The notes: generated from the letters alone by a model not told the origin. DNA of 40,928 nucleotides from Lachnospiraceae bacterium (GCA_014804795.1 JAAUZC010000004.1:1-40928), one strand, 5' to 3'. Shown: positions 25,253 to 33,289, numbered from the stretch's first letter. Translations and numbers: made by a program.

Positions 25253-25337
25253 TCACAAAATATGAGGGAATTATATCGGTATACTCACAAAAACATGTGG
25301 GAATTTTAATGATAAACTTTCAAAAAACGAGGGAATA
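25253..25337. repeat. Three iteron-like repeats upstream of the DUF4143 gene
   Basis: Related ~19-21-bp units occur at 25253-25272, 25285-25305 and 25319-25337: a tcA/CAAAA-rich left half, then aYgNGGGAAT. The GGG centres are at 25267, 25300 and 25332, i.e. 33 and 32 bp apart, close to three helical turns. They cover 63-147 bp upstream of the chosen start codon. Even spacing suggests cooperative protein binding on one face of the DNA. Confidence 0.6.
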
Positions 25338-25428
25338 ACCTATTCCACACAATACTCTTCCTAAAAAACAGACTGGAAAATGCACCCGCACTCACTGCCG
25401 GGGTGCATTGTATCAAATTTTTCTCTGT

Positions 25429-26907
25429 TCAATTAAAATTATGCAGGAATCCATTCTGCTGTTTCCATTCTTTCCATCTCGCACCATCCATTAACAGCTT
25501 CCAGGCCCCCCGATAATCCAGCCCGAAATAATCAAACTGCCGCATCAGATTACTCGTCAGCTGTCCTTCCGGCCTGCTGGCTCCCATACATCCACCGCCC
25601 CTTAAGACCATCTGGCTGCCTTTATAGTCAAATCTGGCATTTTCATGAGTTCTGTACTTATCAAGCAGTTTCACATACAGTTCCTGCAGCTGCCGGTTCT
25701 TCACGCCCTCCGTACACCAGACGGCATAGATCAGCAAAGTCGGATATTCTTCTGTGGACAGATAATCCATAAAATAATCCAGCACCTCTTCTTTTCCCTT
25801 CAGATTCCGAATGCTGTGAAAAAGCACGATCCTGTCATTTCTGTCCAGATCCTCCCGTAGAAGAGCTTCCTTTAATCTTCCTGCATGGACATTCGGATGA
25901 TCCTTCATCGCGCTGAACGTATGGCACGCATCCCGAAAGCCGTCCCCATGAAGCTTCGGCAGTATGTCAAATATTTTTTCATACCATGCTTCCTTCACCT
26001 CACGGGTTCCCTCATAGGTAATGATAGAGACTGCTTCCGCATATGCTCCATATTCCCACAGCTTCTCAATCTCCTTCGTCATCCCCGGCACATGGAAGCG
26101 TGCCATCATCTTGATCAGCCTCATCCGCACTTCCATGTCGGATTCCTGAGCGCAGACCTGCTTAAAATACGTTTTCTGTTTGCCCGGCAGAGTCTCGAAT
26201 TTGTAATAGCTGTCAATGATCTCTATCTTTTCCTCCGAATCCTCGGTCTGTTCATACAGTTCCATCAACTGCTTCGGATTCCCATCTACATTCATCCCGA
26301 ACCCGGCTTCTTCATCATTATATCCGGCGATCACCTCTCTGAGCCACCGTTCATACCATGAAAGGAAGCCTTTCTCCCGCACAAAAAACGGCTTGCCGCA
26401 GTAATCCTCATCATAATAGACTACCTGTCCCCGATAAGGACCGCTCAGCATCAATCCTGTCATAAGCGTACAGCCCTGACTCCCGATCGGCAAAACTCCC
26501 GCATAAGGATACACCTTTTCTCCTTTTCGTCTCCCCTCCTGGTCAGCAGCCTTGTCCCAGTCCTCATCGCTCATCTTCGGATAGATCACCGGCTCCTCCT
26601 GCACATGGTAAATGCGGGAACCATGAGAATCTCCAAGTTCCTTTTCCTGTGTCTTTAATCCGTAAAGCCCGTAATAAGGACCCGCGCCGCCATTTCCGAC
26701 TGACATCAGGAAATCCCGGTACTCCTCCGGCAGCCGGATACCCTGCTGCTTTTCAAATTCCTGTATCATCTCCTCGCCGGCAGGCGCTGACAATTTATAT
26801 TGATGACTGTGTGCTCCAAACCTTTCAAAATTTGGATCCTTCGCTTTTGCCTGTTCCAGTAGTTTTAAGATACGCTTTGCCCAAGCCGGCTGACCTGTCT
26901 TAGCCAT
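25429..26907 (-). CDS. SMI1/KNR4 (SUKH) family protein with helical repeats
   Basis: The 492-residue protein has an N-terminal SMI1/KNR4 fold (MIQEFEKQQGIRLPEEYRDF, then LMSVGNGGAGPYYGLYGL). A long helical-repeat region follows (~260-430; VSIITYEGTREVKEAWYEKI) with a C-terminal tail (YFGLDYRGAWKLLMDG). SUKH proteins often act as immunity proteins to polymorphic toxins, but no toxin gene is adjacent. The start is the ATG at 26907 (AAGGAG 9 bases upstream); a TTG at 26946 is less likely. A second, different immunity-like gene lies 53 bp upstream. Confidence 0.75.
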   Translation of the reverse strand: MAKTGQPAWAKRILKLLEQAKAKDPNFERFGAHSHQYKLSAPAGEEMIQEFEKQQGIRLPEEYRDFLMSVGNGGAGPYYGLYGLKTQEKELGDSHGSRIYHVQEEPVIYPKMSDEDWDKAADQEGRRKGEKVYPYAGVLPIGSQGCTLMTGLMLSGPYRGQVVYYDEDYCGKPFFVREKGFLSWYERWLREVIAGYNDEEAGFGMNVDGNPKQLMELYEQTEDSEEKIEIIDSYYKFETLPGKQKTYFKQVCAQESDMEVRMRLIKMMARFHVPGMTKEIEKLWEYGAYAEAVSIITYEGTREVKEAWYEKIFDILPKLHGDGFRDACHTFSAMKDHPNVHAGRLKEALLREDLDRNDRIVLFHSIRNLKGKEEVLDYFMDYLSTEEYPTLLIYAVWCTEGVKNRQLQELYVKLLDKYRTHENARFDYKGSQMVLRGGGCMGASRPEGQLTSNLMRQFDYFGLDYRGAWKLLMDGARWKEWKQQNGFLHNFN

Positions 26908-26960
26908 TTTATCTGACTCCTTTTTCTTTTTATGTATTACAATCAATTACCCTCCGAACC

Positions 26961-28235
26961 TTATAATGCCTCTCCAATTCCTTCCATGACCTCCATCAAT
27001 TTCCGGTACCCTTCCTCACCGGCTGCTCCATATATCATTTCCAGATCACCGCAGTCCATAACGACAACCATATTGCCAGAGGCATTACTATAAAACCTCA
27101 TATCCATTTCAATCCAGCCATGAAGTCCAAACGGCTGCTTTTCAAGTCCGGTCTCTATTGTCTCCAGTTCCTCTTCTGTAAGCCAATAGATAAAATCCTC
27201 CTCCTGAAAAGGAAAAGTAAATACTGCTTCATAGGCAAGAGCAGCCTGCAGAAATCCACTGAACGTTCCGGCACATAACGTCCATTTCCGGTCATCCGCG
27301 GTCACATAGACCGGCGGGTCTGCCTTTGTCAGATCTCTTCTCCTGATCCCTGCCCGGCAGCATCCCTGATTCTCGTTCAGCAGTATCAGGTAGTCACTGT
27401 CTCTTAACCAGCCCCATTTTTCAAAATCTTCCGGTCTGATCCAATAATCCTGCCCCTTATGAATTGCCTCTGTGCGCGCCGCCCTTTTCCAGAACTCTTC
27501 CACTGCTTTAGGAAGCGGATCAAAGTATTTTTTCACAAGCGCGATCTCTTTCTCTGTATAGCCCTGCAATTCTTCCACCGCATACAGCTGCCGGATCATT
27601 TCCATATAGTCCTTTCCATCCTGCTTCTGTGTTTCCTCTTGTCCCTCCGTAAACAAGTAGGGAACCCCGGGCCATAAAAGCCTTGGCATTTCCTCCAGTT
27701 TGTTAAAATAGAGACAAATGATCTGGTCATCTCCCCAGTACCCGGATTCCGGCCTCCGCGTACAGGCTGTTATATGATAGTATCCATCCGGCAGAGACAG
27801 AACCTGTTCCTGAGGAAAATCCATATTCCAGTCGCTCAACCAGAACAGGTCACAGAACTGCAGAGAACCGCCCCTTACTTCCAGTGCCAGCCTAATCATC
27901 ACCGGGAACTCTTTTTCTGTATTGGAATCCGGGTAGCCGGAGCGGAACCAGAGTATAAAATCACCCCCTGTACCTGTGCAGAAAGCTGTAATATCTCCTT
28001 TTCTGATGTGCGCCCCGACCTGTTCCGGGTTCGTAAATTCCTCTGTCAGAAAATTGCTTCCCGGAGCAACAGATTTCATGACTTCCGCTGAAAACAGGAC
28101 GATTCCCATGCCATCGATACTCAGATGTGCTGTGTCCCCCAGATGCAATGATCCGCATGATGTCTGTTGTTCCGTATCGCACTTTTCGGCTTCCGTTTTT
28201 TCCATTTTTTCTTCATACTGTCTCATATCATTCAT
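26961..28235 (-). CDS. Two-domain hypothetical protein, possible immunity-type
   Basis: The 424-residue soluble protein has an N-terminal ~190-residue beta-rich domain (GDITAFCTGTGGDFILWF, SLPDGYYHITACTRRPESG). A C-terminal half follows (YTEKEIALVKKYFDPLPKAV, KWGWLRDSDYLILLNENQG, CGTFSGFL-like region) that resembles SMI1/KNR4-associated or DUF6386-type proteins. Acidic N-terminal ~30 residues look disordered. AGGAG lies 9 bases before the ATG. Position next to a SUKH gene suggests shared ancestry as toxin-resistance cargo; that is inference. Confidence 0.55.
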   Translation of the reverse strand: MNDMRQYEEKMEKTEAEKCDTEQQTSCGSLHLGDTAHLSIDGMGIVLFSAEVMKSVAPGSNFLTEEFTNPEQVGAHIRKGDITAFCTGTGGDFILWFRSGYPDSNTEKEFPVMIRLALEVRGGSLQFCDLFWLSDWNMDFPQEQVLSLPDGYYHITACTRRPESGYWGDDQIICLYFNKLEEMPRLLWPGVPYLFTEGQEETQKQDGKDYMEMIRQLYAVEELQGYTEKEIALVKKYFDPLPKAVEEFWKRAARTEAIHKGQDYWIRPEDFEKWGWLRDSDYLILLNENQGCCRAGIRRRDLTKADPPVYVTADDRKWTLCAGTFSGFLQAALAYEAVFTFPFQEEDFIYWLTEEELETIETGLEKQPFGLHGWIEMDMRFYSNASGNMVVVMDCGDLEMIYGAAGEEGYRKLMEVMEGIGEAL

Positions 28236-28282
28236 CGCGTCCAGCTCCTTTCTATCTCACCAGTTCTCCCTCATCTCATCCA

Positions 28283-28588
28283 TCACATCCCATACTTCCG
28301 AAACTCTGTGTCTTTATAGCACTTTCGGGCACTCCGGTATGCACCCCCGGGAATGAACTCATTTCCGTCCCAATGGCGGAGCGGATTCTCCAGGTTATCT
28401 TTCAGCCAGCCATCGTCCCGAAGATGGGTAACACTGAGCCTGTCCAGTTTCCCTTTCCAGTATTTCTTCAGGTATAAACCAGCTTCTGTTGCTTTCACTA
28501 CTTCTTCTTCCGTCACTTTCATGTTGCCGCAGGCAGCCAGCAACATGGATATGAAACTACCCTGCAGCAAAATAAATACCTTTTTCAC
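28283..28588 (-). CDS. Small lipoprotein
   Basis: A GTG start with AAGGAG 6 bases upstream gives 101 residues beginning MKKVFILLQGSFISMLLAAC, a short signal peptide with lipobox LLAAC. The mature part (~80 residues) is charged and contains RLSVTHLRDDGWLKDN. It is not a family I recognise. A longer frame exists to 28630 but would bury the signal. It precedes the two immunity-like genes in the same direction. Confidence 0.6.
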   Translation of the reverse strand: MKKVFILLQGSFISMLLAACGNMKVTEEEVVKATEAGLYLKKYWKGKLDRLSVTHLRDDGWLKDNLENPLRHWDGNEFIPGGAYRSARKCYKDTEFRKYGM

Positions 28589-28689
28589 AGTTCTCTCCTT
28601 ATCCCGTTTACATAAATAAAATTTTATCATTATTCATTATCTTCATCAATATTGTTTTTTAATTTAGAGGCTTTGCAATCTGCGTTCTG

Positions 28690-28893
28690 AACCAGGCGGC
28701 ATCAGGCATGCTGTTCAGCGCTACACAGTTCCAGAGCTGCGGCAATCTGATCCGCTTCTTAAGACAGCGTGAGATCGTTCATTTCCAGAGATTCGGTGAA
28801 GCACTGAGACTCGTGCAGGATAGACTGGATTCGAGGAACTTCTACATGTGTAACCCGGCGTTTGATGCAAACTGCGGGTGCGAATGCAAATAA
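28690..28893 (+). pseudogene. cotJC: Partial cotJC copy with a 99-bp internal deletion
   Basis: Reading NQAASGM then LFSATQFQSCG and RFLRQREIVHFQRFGEALRL, this is a second copy of the last ~100 codons of cotJC, nearly identical over 150 bp. It lacks the segment between the two gcgatccgatc repeats of the parent, an exact 99-bp deletion that removes the LMEDMAAEQKART metal-ligand helix but keeps the frame. No promoter, ribosome site or 5' half is present, so it is not expected to make a working protein. It differs from the parent at its tail (CGCECK). Confidence 0.88.
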
Positions 28894-28942
28894 AAAGCGG
28901 TAAAAATATCAAAGAAAAATTTGTAAAACAGGCATAACAGGT

Positions 28943-28971
28943 GACGGTTTCCCTTAAAACGGGAAACCGTC
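28943..28971. other. 11-bp-stem hairpin between convergent units
   Basis: gacggtttccc and gggaaaccgtc pair perfectly around a 7-nt loop in the gap between the cotJC fragment (+) and the aldo/keto reductase gene (-). No T tract follows on either strand, so it is a weak candidate terminator. Confidence 0.5.
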
Positions 28972-29020
28972 GATGCAGTTGTTATAATATCCAATTCCAA
29001 AAACCATGATAAAAATCCCC

Positions 29021-30043
29021 TCAATACCAATCATGCTTCTCGCCGCGGTCCAGGGCGTTGATCTGCTCCATTTCATCCTCACTCAATTCAAAATCAAACA
29101 ATTCCGTATTTTCCTGTATATGATCTGGGTTGCTTGAACCCGGAATCACAACCACTCCTTTTTGCAGGTTCCATCGAAGGATTATCTGCGCTGAGGACTT
29201 TCCATGCGCTTTAGCAATTTCAGAAATCACTTCATTTCCAAGAAGATCTGCCGTATGTCCCCTGCCTCCAAGTGGATACCAGCCCTGCACCACAATGCCA
29301 AGTTCCTGAATATATGGAATCACATCATTTTCCTGATAATAGGGATGAATTTCATTTTGCACCAGAGCAGGCATAATGTTGACCTGCGGTAAAAATTCCT
29401 CCAGTTCTTCAATATACCAGTTTGACAAACCAATAGAACGGATTTTTCCTTCCGCCACTGCCTTCTCCATTGCAAAATATGCCTCCACATCTCCCGTCCC
29501 CGGATGATGAAGCAACATCAGATCGATATAGCCGATATCCAATTTGGCAAGCGCCTCTTCAATCGCGGCTTCCGGATCAGAAAACTGGTTCGGGTATAGC
29601 TTCGTGATTACAAAGATTTCTTCCCTCGGTATGCCGGAATTCCTGACAGCTTCCCCCACCCTTTCCTCATTATGGTACATGTAAGCAGTATCAATCAATC
29701 GGACGCCCCTGTGAAGCGCTGCCGAAACAGAATCTACACAGACTTCATCTAAGAGGCTGTAAGTACCAATCCCATAAATCGGCATTTTATATCCGCTGTT
29801 TAGCATTACCGTCTTTGTATCAAAATCAAAATCTGAAACATTCGGTATCCTATTTTCAGTTTCCATATCTTCCTTATTTCTATTATACATATTATCGTTT
29901 CCAGAGATCTCCCCAATTTCAATACTTTCTGTTTCCTGGGTATCTATATTTTCGGATAATGGCACTTTCTGTCCTGTTCTTCCGCAAGCGCTCAATGTAA
30001 AGGCAGCAAACAAAATAAGTATGCTGCATAATATTCTTTTCAT
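29021..30043 (-). CDS. Lipoprotein-type aldo/keto reductase
   Basis: The 340-residue protein starts with a lipoprotein signal (lipobox LSAC, Cys about 20) and a ~50-residue low-complexity linker. A complete aldo/keto reductase barrel follows: GIGTYSLLDE, RLIDTAYMYHNEE (Asp and Tyr), VITKLYP (Lys), LMLLHHPG (His), SIGLSNWYIEEL and IPGSSNPDHIQENTEL. All four catalytic residues are visible. AKRs use NAD(P)H and are normally cytosolic, so anchoring outside the membrane is odd. GGGGGA lies 6 bases before the ATG at 30043. It is the last gene of a unit starting at 31348. Confidence 0.88.
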   Translation of the reverse strand: MKRILCSILILFAAFTLSACGRTGQKVPLSENIDTQETESIEIGEISGNDNMYNRNKEDMETENRIPNVSDFDFDTKTVMLNSGYKMPIYGIGTYSLLDEVCVDSVSAALHRGVRLIDTAYMYHNEERVGEAVRNSGIPREEIFVITKLYPNQFSDPEAAIEEALAKLDIGYIDLMLLHHPGTGDVEAYFAMEKAVAEGKIRSIGLSNWYIEELEEFLPQVNIMPALVQNEIHPYYQENDVIPYIQELGIVVQGWYPLGGRGHTADLLGNEVISEIAKAHGKSSAQIILRWNLQKGVVVIPGSSNPDHIQENTELFDFELSEDEMEQINALDRGEKHDWY

Positions 30044-30112
30044 AGTAAATCCCCCGTGTATCATTGCGATTTATTTCGACCTGCCTGTACATAATCCGAA
30101 CATATAATGTCC

Positions 30113-31114
30113 TTACAGTAAATATTTCCGGAAAAACTGTTCCAGTTTGTCAAACGGGATTGCATTTTTGCCGCCTCCGTCATAAAGATCCGTATGCACA
30201 GCCTCCGGAATGATCAGCAATTCTTTATTATCCGCATAAGGATTATCTTTCACCATAGCCGCATATGCGTCACGGCTGAAATAGCAGGAATGTGCTTTTT
30301 CACCATGCATCACCAGAACCGCACTGCGGATCTCATGGCTGTATTTCAGGATTGGCTGGTTCATAAAGGACATACAGCCAATCGCATTCCAGCCCCCGTT
30401 GGAGTTTAAGGAACGCTTATGATAGCCGCGGTCAGTTTTATAATAATCATAATAATCTGCCACAAAGAACGGCGCGTCTTCCGGAAGCGGGGAGACAACA
30501 CCGCCGCCTAACGTATAGCTGCCATTCTTATAATCCTCGATTCGTTGTGCGTTCATTGCCTTTTTCTTTTCGTATCTCGCATCAGCAGAATCCTCGGAAT
30601 CAAAATATCCGTTTGCATTGACACGGGCCATATCGTACATGGTAGATGCCACGGTCGCTTTGATCCGGGTATCCAGCGCCGCAGTATTCAGAGCCAGACC
30701 GCCCCATCCGCAGATTCCGATAATTCCGATCTTCTCCGGATCAACATTGTCCTGTAAAGATAGAAAATCTACTGCCGCCTGAAAATCTTCCGTGTTGATG
30801 TCAGGAGATGCCATATACCGGGGTTCCCCACCGCTCTCGCCCGTGAAAGACGGATCGAATGCAATCGTAAGGAAACCACGTTCTGCCATTGTCTGGGCAT
30901 ACAGCCCTGCAGCCTGCTCCTTTACTGCACCAAAAGGGCCACATACCGCAATAGCCGCCAGCTTGCCCTCAGCCTCTTTGGGCTCGTAAAGATCTGCTGC
31001 CAGTGTAAAGCCATAACGGTTATGGAACGTCACCTTGCGGTGGTTCACCTTTTCACTTTTCGGGAAAGTCTTATCCCATTCATTTGTTAATTCCAATTTT
31101 GCAGTACCTGCCAT
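30113..31114 (-). CDS. Alpha/beta hydrolase, unusual nucleophile elbow
   Basis: The 333-residue protein has the hydrolase fold order: FHNRYGFTLAADLYEP, IAVCGPFGAVKEQ (oxyanion region), AFDPSFTGESGGEPR, elbow GIICGWGG-like (IGIICGWGG region reads GIIGICGWGG), LVMHGEKAHSCYFS and a late IPEAVHTDLY supplying His. Where related enzymes show G-x-C-G-S-G-G, this one has Trp at the Ser position, with a Cys two residues before. Either Cys acts or the protein is not a standard esterase. It follows the small gene by 21 bp and precedes the reductase, so one operon is likely. Confidence 0.8.
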   Translation of the reverse strand: MAGTAKLELTNEWDKTFPKSEKVNHRKVTFHNRYGFTLAADLYEPKEAEGKLAAIAVCGPFGAVKEQAAGLYAQTMAERGFLTIAFDPSFTGESGGEPRYMASPDINTEDFQAAVDFLSLQDNVDPEKIGIIGICGWGGLALNTAALDTRIKATVASTMYDMARVNANGYFDSEDSADARYEKKKAMNAQRIEDYKNGSYTLGGGVVSPLPEDAPFFVADYYDYYKTDRGYHKRSLNSNGGWNAIGCMSFMNQPILKYSHEIRSAVLVMHGEKAHSCYFSRDAYAAMVKDNPYADNKELLIIPEAVHTDLYDGGGKNAIPFDKLEQFFRKYLL

Positions 31115-31135
31115 TTTACATATTCCTCTCTTTCT

Positions 31136-31348
31136 TTATATATTGCTCTTTTCCATATGCCGCACCAAAAAGTCAAGGCAGTCAACTCTTTCCTGACTTT
31201 CATGCAGTCTATCCATCAGGATGCAACGGTGTTTCCGCAGTATTTTAACAGCATCTTTAATCCTTCCATTTTCATACAGCCTGCAGACCTCCATTATTGT
31301 TTCCAAACCACATCCTGCATCTTCTAAATTTTGAATCAGATTATCCAT
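31136..31348 (-). CDS. Small helical protein in the reductase/hydrolase operon
   Basis: This 70-residue, probably all-helical protein includes LIQNLEDAGCGLETIMEVC, YENGRIKDAVKILRKH and RVDCLDFLVRHMEK. Its heptad-like hydrophobic spacing suggests dimerisation. I recognise the pattern as a small conserved companion of LysR-regulated reductase genes in Lachnospiraceae, resembling the effector helix of MerR regulators without the HTH, but its role is unknown. GGGAGG lies 7 bases before the ATG. It is the first gene transcribed divergently from lysR. Confidence 0.6.
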   Translation of the reverse strand: MDNLIQNLEDAGCGLETIMEVCRLYENGRIKDAVKILRKHRCILMDRLHESQERVDCLDFLVRHMEKSNI

Positions 31349-31377
31349 ATAACAGCCTCCCTTCCTGCTATGTTTGT

Positions 31378-31406
31378 ATTATATCCTCTTGATTTCCATT
31401 TTGCTA
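31378..31406 (-). promoter_or_regulatory. Promoter of the small protein-hydrolase-reductase unit
   Basis: A perfect TATAAT (minus strand, 31378-31383) lies 30 bp before the start codon at 31348. At 17-bp spacing the -35 position (31401-31406, TAGCAA) is poor, and the operator at 31415-31436 lies just upstream. That layout fits activation by the divergent LysR protein. Confidence 0.6.
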
Positions 31407-31417
31407 ATGGCTATAAT
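31389..31417 (+). promoter_or_regulatory. Promoter of the lysR gene
   Basis: TTGATT (31389-31394) and a perfect TATAAT (31412-31417) are 17 bp apart. The -10 box overlaps the left end of the 22-bp operator, so binding there should repress lysR itself. Confidence 0.7.
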
Positions 31418-31436
31418 TTATATCATGATATGAATT
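31415..31436. promoter_or_regulatory. 22-bp inverted repeat, probable LysR operator
   Basis: A perfect 12-bp palindrome atatcatgatat (31420-31431) is extended by aatt on both sides, with one mismatched pair between. It sits between the two divergent promoters and contains T-N11-A-type spacing expected of LysR sites. Confidence 0.7.
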
Positions 31437-31463
31437 TTTGGAATAACACAGAGAGGTAAATTT

Positions 31464-32345
31464 ATGGAATTGAGAACAATGAGATATTTTCTTGCAGTGG
31501 CAAGAGAAGAAAATATGACCCGCGCGGCAGAATTGCTTCATGTTACCCAGCCTACGCTTTCAAAACAGTTAAAAGCTCTGGAAGATGAGCTTGGTAAGAA
31601 GCTGTTTTTGCGGCATAGTTTCAGCATCCAGCTTACAGAGGAAGGTATTCTGCTTAGAAAACGGGCAGAAGATCTGGTAAAAATGGCGGACAAGATCACC
31701 GCAGAATTTCTCACGTTGGATGATGTTTTAGGAGGGGATGTCTACTTTGGTCTGGCAGAATCTTATCAAGTCAGGCATCTTGCCGCCGCAATCAAAACAT
31801 TCAAGGACACCTGCCCCGATCTGCATTACCATATAACCAGCGGCGACACGGAACAGGTTACGGAAAAGCTTGATAAAGGCATCATAGATTTCGCAGTGCT
31901 GGCACAGGAACCAAATGCAGCAAAGTACCATTATCTTGCTTTTCCCGAAGCTGATATATGGGGCATCGTCATGCCCTGGGATTGTCCGCTTACAAAAAAG
32001 CAGGCTGTCTGCGCCGATGATTTAATCGGACTTCCGCTATTCTGCTCAGAACAAGGTTGGAATCACGATATTTCCAAATGGTGTGGAAACAAAATGGACA
32101 AACTGCATCTCGAAGGATCCTTTCGCCTGTCCTATAATGGTTCCATTTTCGTCAAAGAAGGGCTGGGTTATCTTTTAACTTTTGAACATCTGATCGATAC
32201 AAGCCAGAGCAGCGGTCTTACATTCCGTCCGCTCACACCAAGACTTGAAACAAAAATATATCTGATCTGGAAAAAATATCAGGTATTTACCCCTATTGCA
32301 GAGCGACTGCTTGAAAATCTGAAAAATTGTTTCTTTTCCTTATAG
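31464..32345 (+). CDS. LysR-family transcriptional regulator
   Basis: The 293-residue protein has a textbook N-terminal winged HTH (MELRTMRYFLAVAREENMTR, AAELLHVTQPTLSKQLKALE, DELGKKLFLRHS). A periplasmic-binding-like effector domain of normal length follows (GGDVYFGLAESYQVRHLAAA, IDFAVLAQEPN, FVKEGLGYLLTFEHL). It is divergent from the small protein/hydrolase/reductase unit and most likely controls it. Its effector is unknown. GAGAGG lies 7 bases before the ATG. Confidence 0.93.
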   Translation: MELRTMRYFLAVAREENMTRAAELLHVTQPTLSKQLKALEDELGKKLFLRHSFSIQLTEEGILLRKRAEDLVKMADKITAEFLTLDDVLGGDVYFGLAESYQVRHLAAAIKTFKDTCPDLHYHITSGDTEQVTEKLDKGIIDFAVLAQEPNAAKYHYLAFPEADIWGIVMPWDCPLTKKQAVCADDLIGLPLFCSEQGWNHDISKWCGNKMDKLHLEGSFRLSYNGSIFVKEGLGYLLTFEHLIDTSQSSGLTFRPLTPRLETKIYLIWKKYQVFTPIAERLLENLKNCFFSL

Positions 32346-32359
32346 TTTCCTTAGATATC

Positions 32360-32401
32360 CCTGATAGATTTATTTTTAAGAGACTTAATAAATCTATCAG
32401 G
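32360..32401 (+). promoter_or_regulatory. Perfect 15-bp hairpin overlapping the traX ribosome site
   Basis: cctgatagatttatt (32360-32374) and aataaatctatcagg (32387-32401) pair without mismatch around a 12-nt loop. The right arm's last three bases are the first bases of the AGGAGG that serves traX (ATG at 32414). Folding in mRNA would hide part of the ribosome site. A DNA operator role is an alternative, since no promoter could be placed with confidence between lysR and traX. Confidence 0.75.
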
Positions 32402-32413
32402 AGGATCACACAC

Positions 32414-33289
32414 ATGCAACAGACACTATCATTACAGACACCATCGAGGCAGGAGGCCGCGCAAAAAGGTTTATCCGGCTTTGCGCTCAAATACCTTGCT
32501 CTTGCTTTTATGCTTTTGGATCATATCCATTACTTTTTCGCTTTCACCGGAAAAATTCCGCTTCTCTTCTCCCAGTTGGGCAGACTGTCCGCGCCGCTCT
32601 TTTTATTCTGCATTATAGAAGGATTCACCCACACCCGCGACCGCAGAAAATACTTTCTGCGCATCTATCTGCTGTCCGTATGTATGGGTGCGGTACAGTT
32701 TTCATTCTACAATATAGGCTACGCACTGGTGAGACCGGACGGCTTTTTCCCGCAGAATCAGATGTTGGCCTCCTTTTCCATCCTCCTTGTAATATTGCAG
32801 GGATTCGACTGGTGCGCGCGGAAAAAGTGGGGACGGGGACTTTTTGCCATACTGATCCCGATACTGCTCCCCTTTGCGGCAATAGCAGTGATGGCGGCCG
32901 TCCCGAACCCGATCTTCCTGTTTTCCATGAGTCTTCTTTCCTTTACCCTGCTGCCGCTCCATTCCTTTATCTTAGACGGCGGAACCGCCACCCTGCTTTT
33001 CGGCGTGATTCTCTATCTGTTCCGCAAAAACAGAAAACTGCAGGGCGCAGCCTTTGTTGTAACCTGTATCCTCTGGGATATTGTACGGCTGCATCTCATG
33101 GCGCCGAACCTTACCGTCACGGAATTTTTTACAGCGGCCTATGAATGGATGGAAGTTTTTGCAGTCATTCCGATGCTGTGCTACAATGGGACAAAAGGAT
33201 ACGGTTCCAAAAGACTGTTTTACTGGTTTTATCCGGTCCATATTTATGTATTGTACGCGCTCTCCTGCGCACTTTACGCCGTTTTCTAG
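32414..33289 (+). CDS. TraX-family membrane protein
   Basis: The 291-residue protein has about eight transmembrane helices and the TraX start pattern (LSGFALKYLALAFMLLDHIH), later LGRLSAPLFLFCIIEGFTHT and FYWFYPVHIYVLYAL. TraX of the F plasmid acetylates pilin; chromosomal Firmicute members are thought to be membrane acyltransferases of unknown target. The start is the ATG behind AGGAGG (9-base spacing), not the upstream frame overlapping lysR. It is followed after 18 bp by a two-component pair, suggesting one operon. Confidence 0.88.
   Translation: MQQTLSLQTPSRQEAAQKGLSGFALKYLALAFMLLDHIHYFFAFTGKIPLLFSQLGRLSAPLFLFCIIEGFTHTRDRRKYFLRIYLLSVCMGAVQFSFYNIGYALVRPDGFFPQNQMLASFSILLVILQGFDWCARKKWGRGLFAILIPILLPFAAIAVMAAVPNPIFLFSMSLLSFTLLPLHSFILDGGTATLLFGVILYLFRKNRKLQGAAFVVTCILWDIVRLHLMAPNLTVTEFFTAAYEWMEVFAVIPMLCYNGTKGYGSKRLFYWFYPVHIYVLYALSCALYAVF

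Noticed and set aside
25253-25337. Considered as a CRISPR array
   Set aside because: Only three imperfect ~20-bp units with ~12-bp gaps and no cas genes; better explained as regulatory repeats.
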